Shown in pieces: positions 25,733 through 35,554 of a stretch of DNA of 64,000 nucleotides; positions within the stretch are counted from its first letter, which is position 1, and each line of letters opens with the position of its first letter. Under the pieces are notes generated by a model that was not told where the DNA came from, ran no database searches, and worked only from the letters and a program-made list of their open reading frames with translations. Both the position numbers and the translations under genes were made by a program. The DNA is from Rufibacter latericius (GTDB taxonomy: Bacteria > Bacteroidota > Bacteroidia > Cytophagales > Hymenobacteraceae). The stretch lies in assembly GCF_003721515.1 (NCBI RefSeq), contig NZ_RJJD01000002.1, positions 1-64,000 on the forward strand, read 5' to 3'.

Positions 25733-28600
25733 TTAAAATCCTCTTCCGCCACCTGGGTACCCACCACCCGGACGGTTCATGTCATTATTAGGACGAGCGC
25801 CGCTACCACCAAACATGCGCAGGTTGTAGTTGAAGCTCAGCATAAAGTAGCGCTGCAACACGGTTGTCTGCACGTCTTCAATGTAGGCGTTGGCAATGTT
25901 CCGCTGGATGCTGGTGTTCTCACCCAGAATGTCAAAAGCTGATAACCTGATCTCGGCCTGTCGGTCTTTCAGGAATTTATAGCCTATGCTGCCGTTCCAA
26001 AGCATGAAGGTAGGGTCAATTCCTTCAGACAGACCTCCGTTGTACTGGTGGTTCAGCTCAGAAGTCAGGGTGAGGCCTTTCCACAGAATCCAGTTCAGTC
26101 TGAATTGGCTGCTCTGGTTGTAGTAGTTGTTGTTCTGCTCCTTGCGCAGAGAATAAGTGGCCTCGTTGTAGGTAGCGTTGGTGGAGATCAGGAAGTCAAA
26201 GTTCTCGCTGATGTTTGAGCTGATCACTATCCCGCCGCCCACATTGGCTGTGGTAGTGTTGTTTTCAGCGTCGTCAATGAGACCAGGGGTCTGGTTGTAT
26301 GTGGCGTTCAGGTTCAGGTTCAGGTTAGACTTGATGAACGGCAGGGGCAAACCATACGTCAGGAAGGAACGCAAAGAGTACTGGCCGTCTAAGTTCACCG
26401 GTCTGTTGAGCTGCTGGTTTCCTCTGAGGGTATCGCCGGGAGAAACAACCACTTCGCCTCTTCTGGCGGTGATGGTCTGTCTGCCTATGTAGTTCTGGGC
26501 CGTTGAGCCACCCAACACAAAGAAGAAAGAAGAAGACCGGCCCGGGTTGGCAGACGAGTACCGCATGTTGAAGTTATGGTTGAAACTCTGGCCCAGGCCT
26601 GGGTTACCCATGCTCCAGATCAGGGAGTTTGACTTGTCAATGGCGCTCTGCAACTGCTCTACGCCTGGGGTCTGGGAACGGCCGTTGTAGAAGAGTCTGA
26701 TGTTACGGTCCTGGTTGAAGTTGTAACGCACCATGGCAAACGGTAACACATTGTGGTAGTTGTACTCCGGGTTGATAGGGGTAGGGTACATCTGGTCGGT
26801 TTGCATGTTCAGGAACTGGTAGCGGGCGTTCAGCATCACCTGGAAATCACGGGTGTTGTAGCGCCAGCCGGTGCCAAACTCCTGGGTCATGGTTCTGTTC
26901 TCCACCGTACTGGACTGGCTGGCCAGCAAATTGTCATACACTTCGCTGTTCTCGGCCCGCTCATAGGTGCGCTTGTCACCGTCTGAGTTGCTGTAGTTGG
27001 TGGTATAGGTCAGCTGCAATTGCGTGTTTTTGGTAAGCGGCTCGGTGTAGTTCAGGTTGGCGCCCAGGTTCAGGCCTTTGTTGTCCAGCACCGAGATCTG
27101 GTCTTGGATCTGGATATCCTCATCGGTCACTGTTTCTGAGTACAGCTCGCTATTGCCTTTGTTCTGGTTGTAGCCCGTGGTCACGTCCAGGCTGATGGTA
27201 CGGCCTCTTTTAGGGAAGCTGTGACGATAGAGGATGTTGTTGTTGAAGTTCATCCCGTCCAGGTCAGACCCGAAGTTGTTCAGCAGGCTGGTGAAAGGAG
27301 ATCCGGCCAGGGTAGCGCCCCGGTCAAAGCTGGTGCCGGTGTTGCTCTGGAAGCTCAATCTCGGGCGGATGATGATGGAGTTGGCCGAGTCAATGTTGTA
27401 GGTCAACCGCAGGTTGGCGCGGTGGTTCACGTTCTTAGTGTCTGAGTTGCCGTTCTGGCCGTAGGTGCTTTCCTCTGAGCCGTCAATGCCGTACTGGCGG
27501 AAAAGGGAGTAGTTGGCCCCGGTATTGGAGTGGTTGAAGAAGTAGCTGCCTTGAACGTCTACTTTCTTGCCCCATTTGTCAAGGTAGTTCAACCCGATGG
27601 CGTTGGTACGGGCAATCCCGTTATTGGAGTTCACCAGGAAATCGCCGGTATTGTTACCGCCGCCCCAGCCTACGCCGCCTGGTCCGCCACCGCCACGGGG
27701 ACCACCGCCGCCGCCACGGTTTCCACCGCCCCGGCTAGAGGCACTGGCTACGCCCACCAGGTCTTCTGAAGAGAAGTTCTGCTCGTTCACGTTGTTGCTC
27801 AGACCTACAATGGAAATGCGGCGGTCGCCCTCAAACTGGTTGATGTTTCCGCTGATTCTGTAGCGACCGTCGGTACCGGCACCCGCGCTGATGCGCCCGA
27901 AACGGCCGGTTCTGAACTCAGGCTTGGTCACGATGTTGATCGTTTTCTGCTCGTTTCCGTCATTGAAGCCGGTAAACTGCGCCTGGTCGCTCTGGCGGTC
28001 AAACACCTGTATTTTGGAGATTACCTCGGCCGGCAGGTTTTTCAGCACCGCGCTGGGGTCTTCCCCGAAAAATTCTTTTCCGTCTACCAGCACACGCTGC
28101 ACGCGCTCACCCTGGGCCTGCACCTGTCCGTTCTGGATGGTGATACCCGGCATTTTCTGGATGAGGTTTTCGGCGTTGGCATCGCGGTTTACCTTAAAAG
28201 CCGCGGAGTTCATCTCGGCGGTATCTTGTTTCTGGATCACGGTAGCGGCCCTCCCTACTACCTCTACCTCGCGCAGGGTAGTGGCACCGGAGGTAAGGGT
28301 AAGCGTGCCCAGTTGGATAGGCGCCCCGCTTGCAGTAATGGAACGGTATAAGGTCCCGAAGCCTAGGTAAGAGATCTTCAGCACGAAGCGGCCGTTCTGG
28401 ATGCCACCCATCTCAAAGCGTCCTTCCACATCGGTAGAGGCGCCTTTGTAGACGGAGGAGTCCTGCGCGTTAAGTAGCGCCACCGTTGCCCCGATTAGCG
28501 GCGAGCCTCCGCCCACTGCTTGTCCTCTCAAGGAGGTAGTCTGGCTATATCCTAGAAAAGAGATTAAGATAAATAGAAATAGTAAAGGTATTCTTCTCAT
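25733..28600 (-). CDS. TonB-dependent receptor-like outer-membrane beta-barrel protein
   Basis: This 955-residue protein has a signal peptide (MRRIPLLFLFILISFLGYSQ), a carboxypeptidase-regulatory-like domain (about 22-105), a plug region ('NLIQKMPGITIQNGQVQAQG', 'RVLVDGKEFFGEDPSAVLKN') and a large C-terminal barrel of the OMP_b-brl_3 type. A Gly/Arg-rich low-complexity insert (about residues 285-315) interrupts the early barrel, and the C-terminus ends in another Gly-rich tail ('RPGGGYPGGGRGF'). It probably transports or assembles an unknown substrate in the outer membrane. It is a paralogue of the 32208-34982 product. Confidence 0.9.
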   Translation of the reverse strand: MRRIPLLFLFILISFLGYSQTTSLRGQAVGGGSPLIGATVALLNAQDSSVYKGASTDVEGRFEMGGIQNGRFVLKISYLGFGTLYRSITASGAPIQLGTLTLTSGATTLREVEVVGRAATVIQKQDTAEMNSAAFKVNRDANAENLIQKMPGITIQNGQVQAQGERVQRVLVDGKEFFGEDPSAVLKNLPAEVISKIQVFDRQSDQAQFTGFNDGNEQKTINIVTKPEFRTGRFGRISAGAGTDGRYRISGNINQFEGDRRISIVGLSNNVNEQNFSSEDLVGVASASSRGGGNRGGGGGPRGGGGPGGVGWGGGNNTGDFLVNSNNGIARTNAIGLNYLDKWGKKVDVQGSYFFNHSNTGANYSLFRQYGIDGSEESTYGQNGNSDTKNVNHRANLRLTYNIDSANSIIIRPRLSFQSNTGTSFDRGATLAGSPFTSLLNNFGSDLDGMNFNNNILYRHSFPKRGRTISLDVTTGYNQNKGNSELYSETVTDEDIQIQDQISVLDNKGLNLGANLNYTEPLTKNTQLQLTYTTNYSNSDGDKRTYERAENSEVYDNLLASQSSTVENRTMTQEFGTGWRYNTRDFQVMLNARYQFLNMQTDQMYPTPINPEYNYHNVLPFAMVRYNFNQDRNIRLFYNGRSQTPGVEQLQSAIDKSNSLIWSMGNPGLGQSFNHNFNMRYSSANPGRSSSFFFVLGGSTAQNYIGRQTITARRGEVVVSPGDTLRGNQQLNRPVNLDGQYSLRSFLTYGLPLPFIKSNLNLNLNATYNQTPGLIDDAENNTTTANVGGGIVISSNISENFDFLISTNATYNEATYSLRKEQNNNYYNQSSQFRLNWILWKGLTLTSELNHQYNGGLSEGIDPTFMLWNGSIGYKFLKDRQAEIRLSAFDILGENTSIQRNIANAYIEDVQTTVLQRYFMLSFNYNLRMFGGSGARPNNDMNRPGGGYPGGGRGF

Positions 28601-28659
28601 TGCCTCATAGTTTCGATTTAGACCATTACCAGAGGACTTGGTTTAATACAGGCAAAAAA

Positions 28660-28703
28660 AACTGTTTAAAGGCTGTTTTCTCAAAATCAGCCTTTAAACA
28701 GTT
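28660..28703. repeat. Intergenic palindrome with 16-base perfect arms
   Basis: AACTGTTTAAAGGCTG and CAGCCTTTAAACAGTT are exact reverse complements around a T/A-rich loop. It lies between the hydrolase stop (28744, minus) and the receptor start, so it is positioned to terminate the hydrolase transcript. Confidence 0.75.
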
Positions 28704-28743
28704 TTCATGGTTTTTAGATCAGCAGCGTGCGCCTAACTACTTT

Positions 28744-29739
28744 TTACCCTTTCAAAAAGGCAAGCAGCGGCTGGAGGAAACGGTTGTAGGCCTCTATGTG
28801 CGGCAGGTGCCCCACGTTGTCTAGTTCCACCAGTTTGGCATTGGGGATCTTCTTGGCGGTTTCTTTGCCCAGGGCCGGGTAGTTGCCCAGTTTCTCACGG
28901 GCGGCGGCCGGCGCGTTGGCTTTGCCCAGGGCGGTGCGGTCGCGCTGCCCGATGATGAGTAGGGTGGGCATCTTGAGCTGGTCAAACTCATAGACCACCG
29001 GCTGCGTGAAGATCATGTCATAGGTGAGGGCGGCGTTCCAGGCTACTTTGGGGTAATCGGGTCCGGTGGTCCAGCCGGCCAGCAAGTTCACCCATTTGTC
29101 GTACTCAGGTTTCCATTGGCCGCCGTAATAGTTGTCCAGCTGGTATTTCTTAATGCTTTCCTGTGTCTGCTTCAACTCGCCGGCATACCATTTCTCTACG
29201 CTCTGATACGGTACCCAGCGCTTCCAGTCCTCCAACCCGATGGGGTTTTCCAGCACCAGTTTTTCGGTTGTTTCAGGGAACATGAGCGCAAAACGGGTGG
29301 CCAGCATGCCACCCATGGAGTGGCCCAGCACGGTGACCTTCTGCACGCCCAAGGTATCCAGCAGACCCTTGGTGTTCTGCGCCAGCATCTGGAAGGAGTA
29401 TTGGATGTTCTGCGGCTTAGACGATTTCCCAAACCCGATTTGGTCTGGAATGATCACGCGGTACCCGTTCTTGGACAGGTCGCGGGCGGTTTGCTCCCAA
29501 TAGGCGCCGTTGAAGTTCTTGCCGTGGAGCAACAGCACCGTCTTGCCGTTGGCTTTCTGCGGTTTCACATCCATGTAGGCCATCTTAAAAGCCTGCTGCT
29601 GCACCTTCACGGGGTGGAAAGCCACAGGAAACGGATACGGGTAATTGGTGAGTTCAGCATCCAGGGGTTGCACCTGGGCGTGTGCGGCAAAGGCACTGGA
29701 GAGGAAAAAGGCAATAAATAGTATTCTGAGGGATTTCAT
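28744..29739 (-). CDS. Secreted alpha/beta hydrolase
   Basis: This 331-residue protein starts at the ATG at 29739 (a TTG two codons earlier is less likely), which gives a clean signal peptide (MKSLRILFIAFFLSSAFAAH). The fold is an alpha/beta hydrolase with 'LLHGKNFNGAYW' (oxyanion region), nucleophile elbow 'VLGHSMGGMLAT', an acid in 'IIGQRDRTALGK' and the catalytic His in 'NVGHLPHIEAYN'. It is close to the prolyl-iminopeptidase/haloalkane-dehalogenase-like esterases. The substrate is unknown and the location is periplasmic. Confidence 0.88.
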   Translation of the reverse strand: MKSLRILFIAFFLSSAFAAHAQVQPLDAELTNYPYPFPVAFHPVKVQQQAFKMAYMDVKPQKANGKTVLLLHGKNFNGAYWEQTARDLSKNGYRVIIPDQIGFGKSSKPQNIQYSFQMLAQNTKGLLDTLGVQKVTVLGHSMGGMLATRFALMFPETTEKLVLENPIGLEDWKRWVPYQSVEKWYAGELKQTQESIKKYQLDNYYGGQWKPEYDKWVNLLAGWTTGPDYPKVAWNAALTYDMIFTQPVVYEFDQLKMPTLLIIGQRDRTALGKANAPAAAREKLGNYPALGKETAKKIPNAKLVELDNVGHLPHIEAYNRFLQPLLAFLKG

Positions 29740-29778
29740 GTTCAATTCGATGGCTAAATGCAGGGAAAACGCAAAACA

Positions 29779-29814
29779 GTTTAGAACATTGTTTTACGAA
29801 ATGAGGCCCTAAAC
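29779..29814. repeat. Intergenic palindrome, degenerate copy
   Basis: GTTTAG and CTAAAC form the outer arms, and the interior keeps the TGTTTTAC/AAATGAGGCC layout of the family. It lies between the hydrolase start and the stop of the sorbosone-dehydrogenase-like gene, on the latter's 3' side. Confidence 0.45.
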
Positions 29815-29859
29815 GCCCACGGCTCCCTGGAAGAAAAATAGAATGTCAACTGTTGCTGG

Positions 29860-31188
29860 TTATTTGGTCGCCACCCGCCAGATGGTATTGCTGGAGTCAT
29901 CGGCTACCAGCAGGGAGCCATCCGGTAGTACGGCTAGGCCCACGGGGCGGCCATATACCTCGCTTTTTGCAGAATCAGCAATGAAACCGGTGAGAAAATC
30001 TTCGGGCGGGCCGCTGGGCTTCCCGTTCTGGAAAGGGACAAAAACCACTTTATACCCCACCAGGTCAGACCGGTTCCAGGAACCGTGCTGGGCCACAAAT
30101 GCGCCGCCTCGGTATTTACCCGGAAAAGCAGATTTCTTGTAAAAGGCCAGACCCAAAGAGGCGGTGTGCGCGCCCAGTTGTACCTCGGGCACCAGGGTTT
30201 TCTTCACCAGATCGGGGCGCTGTCCTTTCATGCGAGGATCTTCGTTCTGCCCGAAGTAAGCGTAAGGCCACCCGTAAAAGCCGCCTTCTTTCACGCTAGT
30301 GAGGTAATCGGGGACCAGTTCATCACCTAGCTCATCGCGCTCGTTCACGGCAGCCCACAGGGTGTTGGAGCCCGGCGCCCAATCAATACCCACCGGGTTA
30401 CGGAGGCCGCTGGCGTACACCCGCTCCCCGGACCCGTCGGGGTTTATCTCCAGGATGCTGGCGCGCCTTACCTCGTTTTCCATGCCGTTCTCACCGTTAT
30501 TGGAGCCTGACCCTACCGCAATGTAGATTTTAGAGCCCTTGGGGTGCGCCAACAGGTTGCGGGTCCAGTGGTTGTTATAGCCACCGGCGGGCAGTTCCAG
30601 AATTTTTTCGCCTTTGCCAGTGAGCTTCGGTTGGCCGGGTTGGTACGGGAAACGCCATAAGGCATCGGTGTTGGCCACGTAGAAGTAATTGTTGAGCACC
30701 AGCATCCCGAAGGGCTGGTTCTGCCTTTGCAGGAAGGTGTACCGCTCCTCGGGTACGCCGTCCTGGTTCGCATCCCGGAAAAGGGTGATCCGGTTTGCAC
30801 TTTTACCCATGTTCTGGGACATGGCCTGCCCGGTTACCTTGGCGGCAACTTTCTCAGCGCCTTTTTTCTCCGTCTCGGCCTCTGAGACAAATATGTCGCC
30901 GTTAGGGCCCACATAGATCCAGCGGGGATTACGCAAGCCATCAGCGAATTTTGTAACGGTGAAGGAAGCGGGCGCCACCGGCGTTTTATCAGCGGGCCAG
31001 CCAATCACCTTGCTGTAGTTCTTCACCGATTCGGTGGCATAGGGTTGGGGCAGGGGCTCTCCCGCAGTGGTTGGGGCTGTTTGCGCCTGGGCGGCGTCAC
31101 TGGCTTTCTCTTCTTTAGAAGAGCTATTGCAGGCGAACATGAGGCCCCCTAGAAGCAAGCAGACTGGTTGTATCCGTATAATTTTCAT
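29860..31188 (-). CDS. PQQ-dependent sugar dehydrogenase-like lipoprotein
   Basis: This 442-residue protein carries a lipoprotein signal ('LLLGGLMFACNSSS', lipobox Cys near residue 20) and a short disordered linker. A six-bladed glucose/sorbosone-dehydrogenase propeller follows ('GLRNPRWIYVGPNGDIFVSE', 'ASGLRNPVGIDWAPGSNTLW', 'FVAQHGSWNRSDLVGYKVVF', 'RPVGLAVLPDGSLLVADDSS'). It would sit in the periplasm, anchored to a membrane, oxidising a sugar or aldose with PQQ. No PQQ synthesis genes are present in the window, so the cofactor would come from elsewhere. Confidence 0.88.
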   Translation of the reverse strand: MKIIRIQPVCLLLGGLMFACNSSSKEEKASDAAQAQTAPTTAGEPLPQPYATESVKNYSKVIGWPADKTPVAPASFTVTKFADGLRNPRWIYVGPNGDIFVSEAETEKKGAEKVAAKVTGQAMSQNMGKSANRITLFRDANQDGVPEERYTFLQRQNQPFGMLVLNNYFYVANTDALWRFPYQPGQPKLTGKGEKILELPAGGYNNHWTRNLLAHPKGSKIYIAVGSGSNNGENGMENEVRRASILEINPDGSGERVYASGLRNPVGIDWAPGSNTLWAAVNERDELGDELVPDYLTSVKEGGFYGWPYAYFGQNEDPRMKGQRPDLVKKTLVPEVQLGAHTASLGLAFYKKSAFPGKYRGGAFVAQHGSWNRSDLVGYKVVFVPFQNGKPSGPPEDFLTGFIADSAKSEVYGRPVGLAVLPDGSLLVADDSSNTIWRVATK

Positions 31189-31274
31189 AGAAGGTAGAGA
31201 ATTGGTCCGTATTTATTACGGGTATATACGAAGGTGAGAAGAGAAGTTGACCGTGGGCTTTAGGGTGGGCCTCG

Positions 31275-31320
31275 GGTGTTGGTTTAGAGGCCGTTTTCAG
31301 GAAAGTAGTCCCAAAACACC
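31275..31320. repeat. Intergenic palindrome, imperfect copy
   Basis: GGTGTT and AACACC are the outer arms around the family core (TTTAGAGGCCGTTTTC, AGTAGTCCCAAAA). It lies in the divergent spacer between the lipoprotein gene and the GLPGLI gene, showing that copies are not limited to 3' ends. Confidence 0.5.
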
Positions 31321-31443
31321 CGCTCCAGGAAAGCGATACAGAAGGGAGCGGGGCCTTTAACAATACTTTAACTTTTCATTAGGTAGGCCTTAACACCTTG
31401 GAATTTAGCCTCCGACTACCTTTACCCAAAAAACAACCTACCT

Positions 31444-32175
31444 ATGAAAATCCTGAAATTCACCCTAGCTCTTTTGGCATTGCTTTGCACTTTATCCCCG
31501 GCCTGGGCCCAGGAAGGAGTCATTGTTTACGAAGTGAAAATGAACATGCACCGGGCGCTTTCCAAAGAACGGGAAGCGATGAAAGCCATGATTCCGGAGT
31601 ACAACGTGAGCAAGCAGGCGCTGTATTTCAGCCCCGAGGCTTCTTTGTACAAGCGTCTGGTGGATGAGGAAGAGGAGGCCACCGCCGGCTCAGGAGGCGT
31701 CATGATCAGGATGCGGAACGCCAACGGCGAGCTGTACCTGAAACCCGCCGAGGCTAAACGGGTGGCTCTGCGGGAATTCAACGGCAAGAAATACCTGGTG
31801 CAGGACAGCTTAGCCATGTTGCCCTGGAAGTTGGTAGAAAAGACCAAAACCGTGGCCGGTTACCCCTGCAAACAAGCCCACTACTTTGACGAGAAGCGCA
31901 AGCAAAACGTGGTGGCCTGGTACACCGACAAGATGAGACCTTTCCTAGGGCCAGATTCCTTTGCTTCTCTGCCGGGTGCCGTGCTGGAGGTAGACATCAA
32001 CGAAGGAGAGCGGGTGATCAAAGCCCTCCAGGTAGACCTGCGGCCCCTCAAGAAAGGCGAACTGGTAGAGCCCACCAAAGGAGAGAAGATCACGGAAAAA
32101 CAATTCCAGGCCCTAATGAGTGAGCAGATGGAACGCATGCGGCAGAACGGCGGCAACATGATCATTCGGAACTAA
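31444..32175 (+). CDS. GLPGLI family secreted protein
   Basis: This 243-residue protein has a signal peptide (MKILKFTLALLALLCTLSPA, cut near 'WAQ'). The body shows the pattern of the Bacteroidota GLPGLI family: 'VIVYEVKMNMHR', 'VAGYPCKQAHY', 'VVAWYTDKMRPFLGPDSFAS' and the family-naming region here reading 'LPGAVLEVDI'. The molecular function of the family is not known. It is 32 bases upstream of a TonB-dependent receptor gene, the usual arrangement, and so probably acts with that receptor at the outer membrane. Confidence 0.88.
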   Translation: MKILKFTLALLALLCTLSPAWAQEGVIVYEVKMNMHRALSKEREAMKAMIPEYNVSKQALYFSPEASLYKRLVDEEEEATAGSGGVMIRMRNANGELYLKPAEAKRVALREFNGKKYLVQDSLAMLPWKLVEKTKTVAGYPCKQAHYFDEKRKQNVVAWYTDKMRPFLGPDSFASLPGAVLEVDINEGERVIKALQVDLRPLKKGELVEPTKGEKITEKQFQALMSEQMERMRQNGGNMIIRN

Positions 32176-32207
32176 ACGGCTTCCCACAAAAAAAACTTCC
32201 ATTCGGT

Positions 32208-34982
32208 ATGAAAAGACTTTTACTTTTTGCCTTCCTGTTGGTAGGCCAGGCGGCGCTTGCCCAAAAGTTTTCCATCAAAGGAAAGATTCTGGATGAAAAA
32301 GATAGTCCGCTGCCTTCTGCCACGGTGCTGCTCCTGCAATCCAAAGATTCTACGCTGGTCTCGTTTGCAGCTTCTGATGCGCAGGGTAGTTTTGAGCTCA
32401 AAAACCTGAACCTAGGCCCTTACCTGCTCAAGATCACGTTTGTGAGTTACCAGTCTTTTTACAAACCCGTTCAGCCGGAAACCGCCGCAGATGGCGTTCT
32501 GGATGTGGGCACCATCAGGATGCAACCCGCCTCCCATGCCCTGGAGGAGGTAGTAGTGAAAGGCGAGCAGGATCCCGTGACCATCAAGAAAGACACGCTG
32601 GAATTCAACGCCGGTTCTTTCAAAACGCAGCCCAACGCGGCCGTAGACGAGCTCCTGAAGAAAATGCCGGGCGTGCAGGTAGAAACTGATGGCTCGGTGA
32701 CGGTGCAGGGCGAGAAGGTGAAGCGCCTGACGGTAGACGGAAAGGAGTTTTTCGGCAATGATCCTAAAATCGCCACCAAAAACCTGCCCGCCGATGCTGT
32801 GAGCAAAGTGCAGGTCTACGACAAGAAATCTGACCAGGCGGAGTTCTCGGGCATTGATGACGGGCAGCGGACCAAAACCATCAACCTGAAACTGAAGGAA
32901 GACCTCAAGAACAGCCTGTTCGGGAATGCCATGGCGGGGGCAGGACCTGAGGGAAGGTTCCAGAGCAAGTTCAACCTGAACCGGTTCCAGAAGGGAAAAC
33001 AATTCTCGGTGCTGGGCATGGCCAATAACGTGAACACCCAGGGATTCGGGATTGAAGAGTATCTGGCGTTTTCGGGGGGCATGCAGCAAATGGCTTCGGG
33101 GGGGCAGTTCCGGATTGAGATAGGCGGCAATTCAGGGATACCGCTGAACACCGGAACCCGTACCAACGGCCTGATGAGTACCTACGGGGCAGGTTTGAAC
33201 TTCAACCAGACGCTGGGCAAGAACACCGAAGTCAACGGGAATTATTTTCTTAACCACTTGAACCATAACGTGCGTAGCACCCAGGAACGGGAGGAGGTGC
33301 GCCGAACCGGAGACCTGAACTTCTATCAGGTCGGTAACCAGGACAACACCAATACCAACCATCGGCTCAACCTAGCCATCGAACACAAGATCGATTCCGC
33401 CAACTCAGTGAAACTGACCACCTCCCTGGGCTTAAACCAAACCCATGCTTTGGGCAGCAGCCAGAGTGAGACCACCACCGCACAGGGCGAGTTCCAGAAC
33501 CGCAGCACCAGCAGAAGCAATGCCACCGGGGATAGCCAGAACTTGACCGCAAGTCTGTTGTTTCGGCACAAGTTTCCCAAGAAAGGCCGTACGCTATCCC
33601 TTACCACCCAGGCCGGCCTGAACAACAACGACAACGAGAACTATCTGAGCGGGGTGAATGAATACGCCAGCTTACCGCGGCAGGAGATAAATCAGCGAAG
33701 GGTAAACGAAACCGAGGCTCATACCTACGGCGCCACCCTGAACGCCACCGAACCTCTTGGAAACCGCCGGTACCTGGAGGCTTCCTATCTCTTCCAGCAG
33801 AACCACAATGCCTCTGACCAGCAGGTGTATGACCTGGAAGGCGGGAGCCAGACTTTGAACGAGCGCCAGAGCAACCTGTACAACAGTGACTTCGGGTACC
33901 ACCGGGCGGCAATCAATTTCCGGATCAACCGCGATGCCTTTAGCGTTGCCGTAGGTCCGGGTTTTCAGCGGTCTGAATTGCTTGGTTACGTGCGTCAGAA
34001 AGAGAACCGGGCCGTGCGCAAATCGTTCAGCAACGTGTTGCCCACGGCCCGGTTCAACTATGACTTCAGCAACAACAGGAGGGTGGAAGTGAACTACGAG
34101 ACTTCTATCCAGGAGCCCAGCGTGCGCCAACTGCAGCCCCTGCCCGACAGCAGCAACCTTTTGAACGTGTACGTTGGCAACCCCCACCTGCGGCCCGCCT
34201 ACCAGCACCAGCTGCGGGTGAACTTCAGTATGTTCAACCCAACCAGCATGATCAGTTTCTTTGCCTTCGGGCTCCTGAACTACACCACCGATGCCATCAC
34301 CAACGCGGTTACCTATGATGAGAATCTGGTGCGCACCACCCAGCCCGTGAACGTGAAGTACAGCCGCATGTCTACCCTGAACCTGAATCTGGGGTACCCC
34401 CTCCGGAAACTCAAGAGCAGATTCAACATTGGGCTGAACCTGCGGGAGCAACAAGGGCTTTCCCTCCTTGATGCCGTGGCCCTAACCGTAGACAACCGCA
34501 CCTACTCAGGTAACCTTCGCTACGAGTACCGGATAGACCAGAAATTTGACGTGAGCCTGCGCACCGACTTTAGCCTGCAAACCACCAACTACAACGCCGA
34601 AACCAGCCAGGACCAGTACTATCTGAACCAGACCTACACCACCGAGACCAACCTGTACCTGCCGCATAAATTCCATCTGAACTCTATCTTTGAATACCAG
34701 GTCTACGAGAACGAACAGCTGGGTTTCAGGCAACGTATCCCTTTGTTGAACGCTTCACTAGCCAAACAGATCCTGAAAAACAACAGTGGGGAGCTGCGCC
34801 TTACGGCGGTGAACCTGCTAAACCAGAATCTGGGCGTGAACCAAACCACCGGGCCCAACTACGTACAGCGCGAAACCCTCAACTCACTGGGACGGTATTT
34901 TCTGGTGCAGTTCTCTTACAGCCTCAACAAGCACCTGAACCCCATGGCCGGCCGAGGCGGCGGCATCAGGATCATGCGGTAG
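32208..34982 (+). CDS. TonB-dependent receptor-like outer-membrane beta-barrel protein
   Basis: This 924-residue protein has a signal peptide (MKRLLLFAFLLVGQAALAQ), a carboxypeptidase-regulatory-like domain (about 20-105), a plug with 'LLKKMPGVQVETDGSVTVQG' and 'KRLTVDGKEFFGNDPKIATK', and an OMP_b-brl_3 barrel ending in 'YFLVQFSYSLNKHLN'. It shares the plug motifs of the 25733-28600 protein but lacks that protein's long Gly-rich insert. It probably forms one operon with the GLPGLI gene. The substrate is unknown; peptide or metal import and export have been proposed for such pairs, but nothing here decides it. Confidence 0.9.
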   Translation: MKRLLLFAFLLVGQAALAQKFSIKGKILDEKDSPLPSATVLLLQSKDSTLVSFAASDAQGSFELKNLNLGPYLLKITFVSYQSFYKPVQPETAADGVLDVGTIRMQPASHALEEVVVKGEQDPVTIKKDTLEFNAGSFKTQPNAAVDELLKKMPGVQVETDGSVTVQGEKVKRLTVDGKEFFGNDPKIATKNLPADAVSKVQVYDKKSDQAEFSGIDDGQRTKTINLKLKEDLKNSLFGNAMAGAGPEGRFQSKFNLNRFQKGKQFSVLGMANNVNTQGFGIEEYLAFSGGMQQMASGGQFRIEIGGNSGIPLNTGTRTNGLMSTYGAGLNFNQTLGKNTEVNGNYFLNHLNHNVRSTQEREEVRRTGDLNFYQVGNQDNTNTNHRLNLAIEHKIDSANSVKLTTSLGLNQTHALGSSQSETTTAQGEFQNRSTSRSNATGDSQNLTASLLFRHKFPKKGRTLSLTTQAGLNNNDNENYLSGVNEYASLPRQEINQRRVNETEAHTYGATLNATEPLGNRRYLEASYLFQQNHNASDQQVYDLEGGSQTLNERQSNLYNSDFGYHRAAINFRINRDAFSVAVGPGFQRSELLGYVRQKENRAVRKSFSNVLPTARFNYDFSNNRRVEVNYETSIQEPSVRQLQPLPDSSNLLNVYVGNPHLRPAYQHQLRVNFSMFNPTSMISFFAFGLLNYTTDAITNAVTYDENLVRTTQPVNVKYSRMSTLNLNLGYPLRKLKSRFNIGLNLREQQGLSLLDAVALTVDNRTYSGNLRYEYRIDQKFDVSLRTDFSLQTTNYNAETSQDQYYLNQTYTTETNLYLPHKFHLNSIFEYQVYENEQLGFRQRIPLLNASLAKQILKNNSGELRLTAVNLLNQNLGVNQTTGPNYVQRETLNSLGRYFLVQFSYSLNKHLNPMAGRGGGIRIMR

Positions 34983-35107
34983 ATTTCAGGCAAAACCTGA
35001 GCGCCATGATCAGCGGCATTTCCCTGGAGCAAAGTTCTTATGCAAACGTAACCGAAGCATAATCTTGCCTTAACCCCTGGAAGAGAAGCATTTGGTAGGT
35101 TTGCTTC

Positions 35108-35434
35108 ATGGAAAAGCTAATCATTCTTTATTCCCTTCTTATCCTGGGGCTGGTAGTTGTACTGCTGGTTTTAACCAATCAGGAAGAGGAGGCAGAGACA
35201 GGGGAGCACCTGTCCAGAAACGAAAAGGTACAGAGCGGATTGGTCTGCCTTATCAACCTGATTATCCTGGATCTCAGCTGGCGGGTATTCCCCTGGAAAG
35301 AAGCGCAACCCGAAGGAATCTTTGCTTCGGTTTACCTGCTTTTCTTTACCGTGCTGTGTACTTTGTCTTGTGGTTTCCTGCTCTACCACCTCTTCAAGAC
35401 ACGTCTGATTACCGGATTTAAGGAGCCGACCTGA
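35108..35434 (+). CDS. Small membrane protein, unknown
   Basis: This 108-residue protein has three hydrophobic segments: about 4-24 ('LIILYSLLILGLVVVLLVL'), 43-60 and 76-97 ('VYLLFFTVLCTLSCGFLLYH'). An acidic loop (EEEAETGEH) lies between the first two. It starts with ATG. I do not recognise a family and the neighbouring genes give no clue. Confidence 0.55.
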   Translation: MEKLIILYSLLILGLVVVLLVLTNQEEEAETGEHLSRNEKVQSGLVCLINLIILDLSWRVFPWKEAQPEGIFASVYLLFFTVLCTLSCGFLLYHLFKTRLITGFKEPT

Positions 35435-35554
35435 TTTGAACAAAGAAGCCCTGCATCATAGCTGCCGGCCCTTTGTGAATTAAATATTTTTATTCAAAAC
35501 CCTGCTTCCGAAACGGCTATGAATTTAGGTTTAAGGTAAGTTTAAGGGAAACGA

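Noticed and set aside
27600-27780. Possible CRISPR or minisatellite in a repetitive stretch
   Set aside because: The repetition reflects Gly codons of a protein insert; no regular repeat-spacer pattern exists here or elsewhere in the window.
27597-27863. Pro-rich plus-strand open frame
   Set aside because: It is the complement of the Gly-rich insert of the receptor gene on the minus strand.
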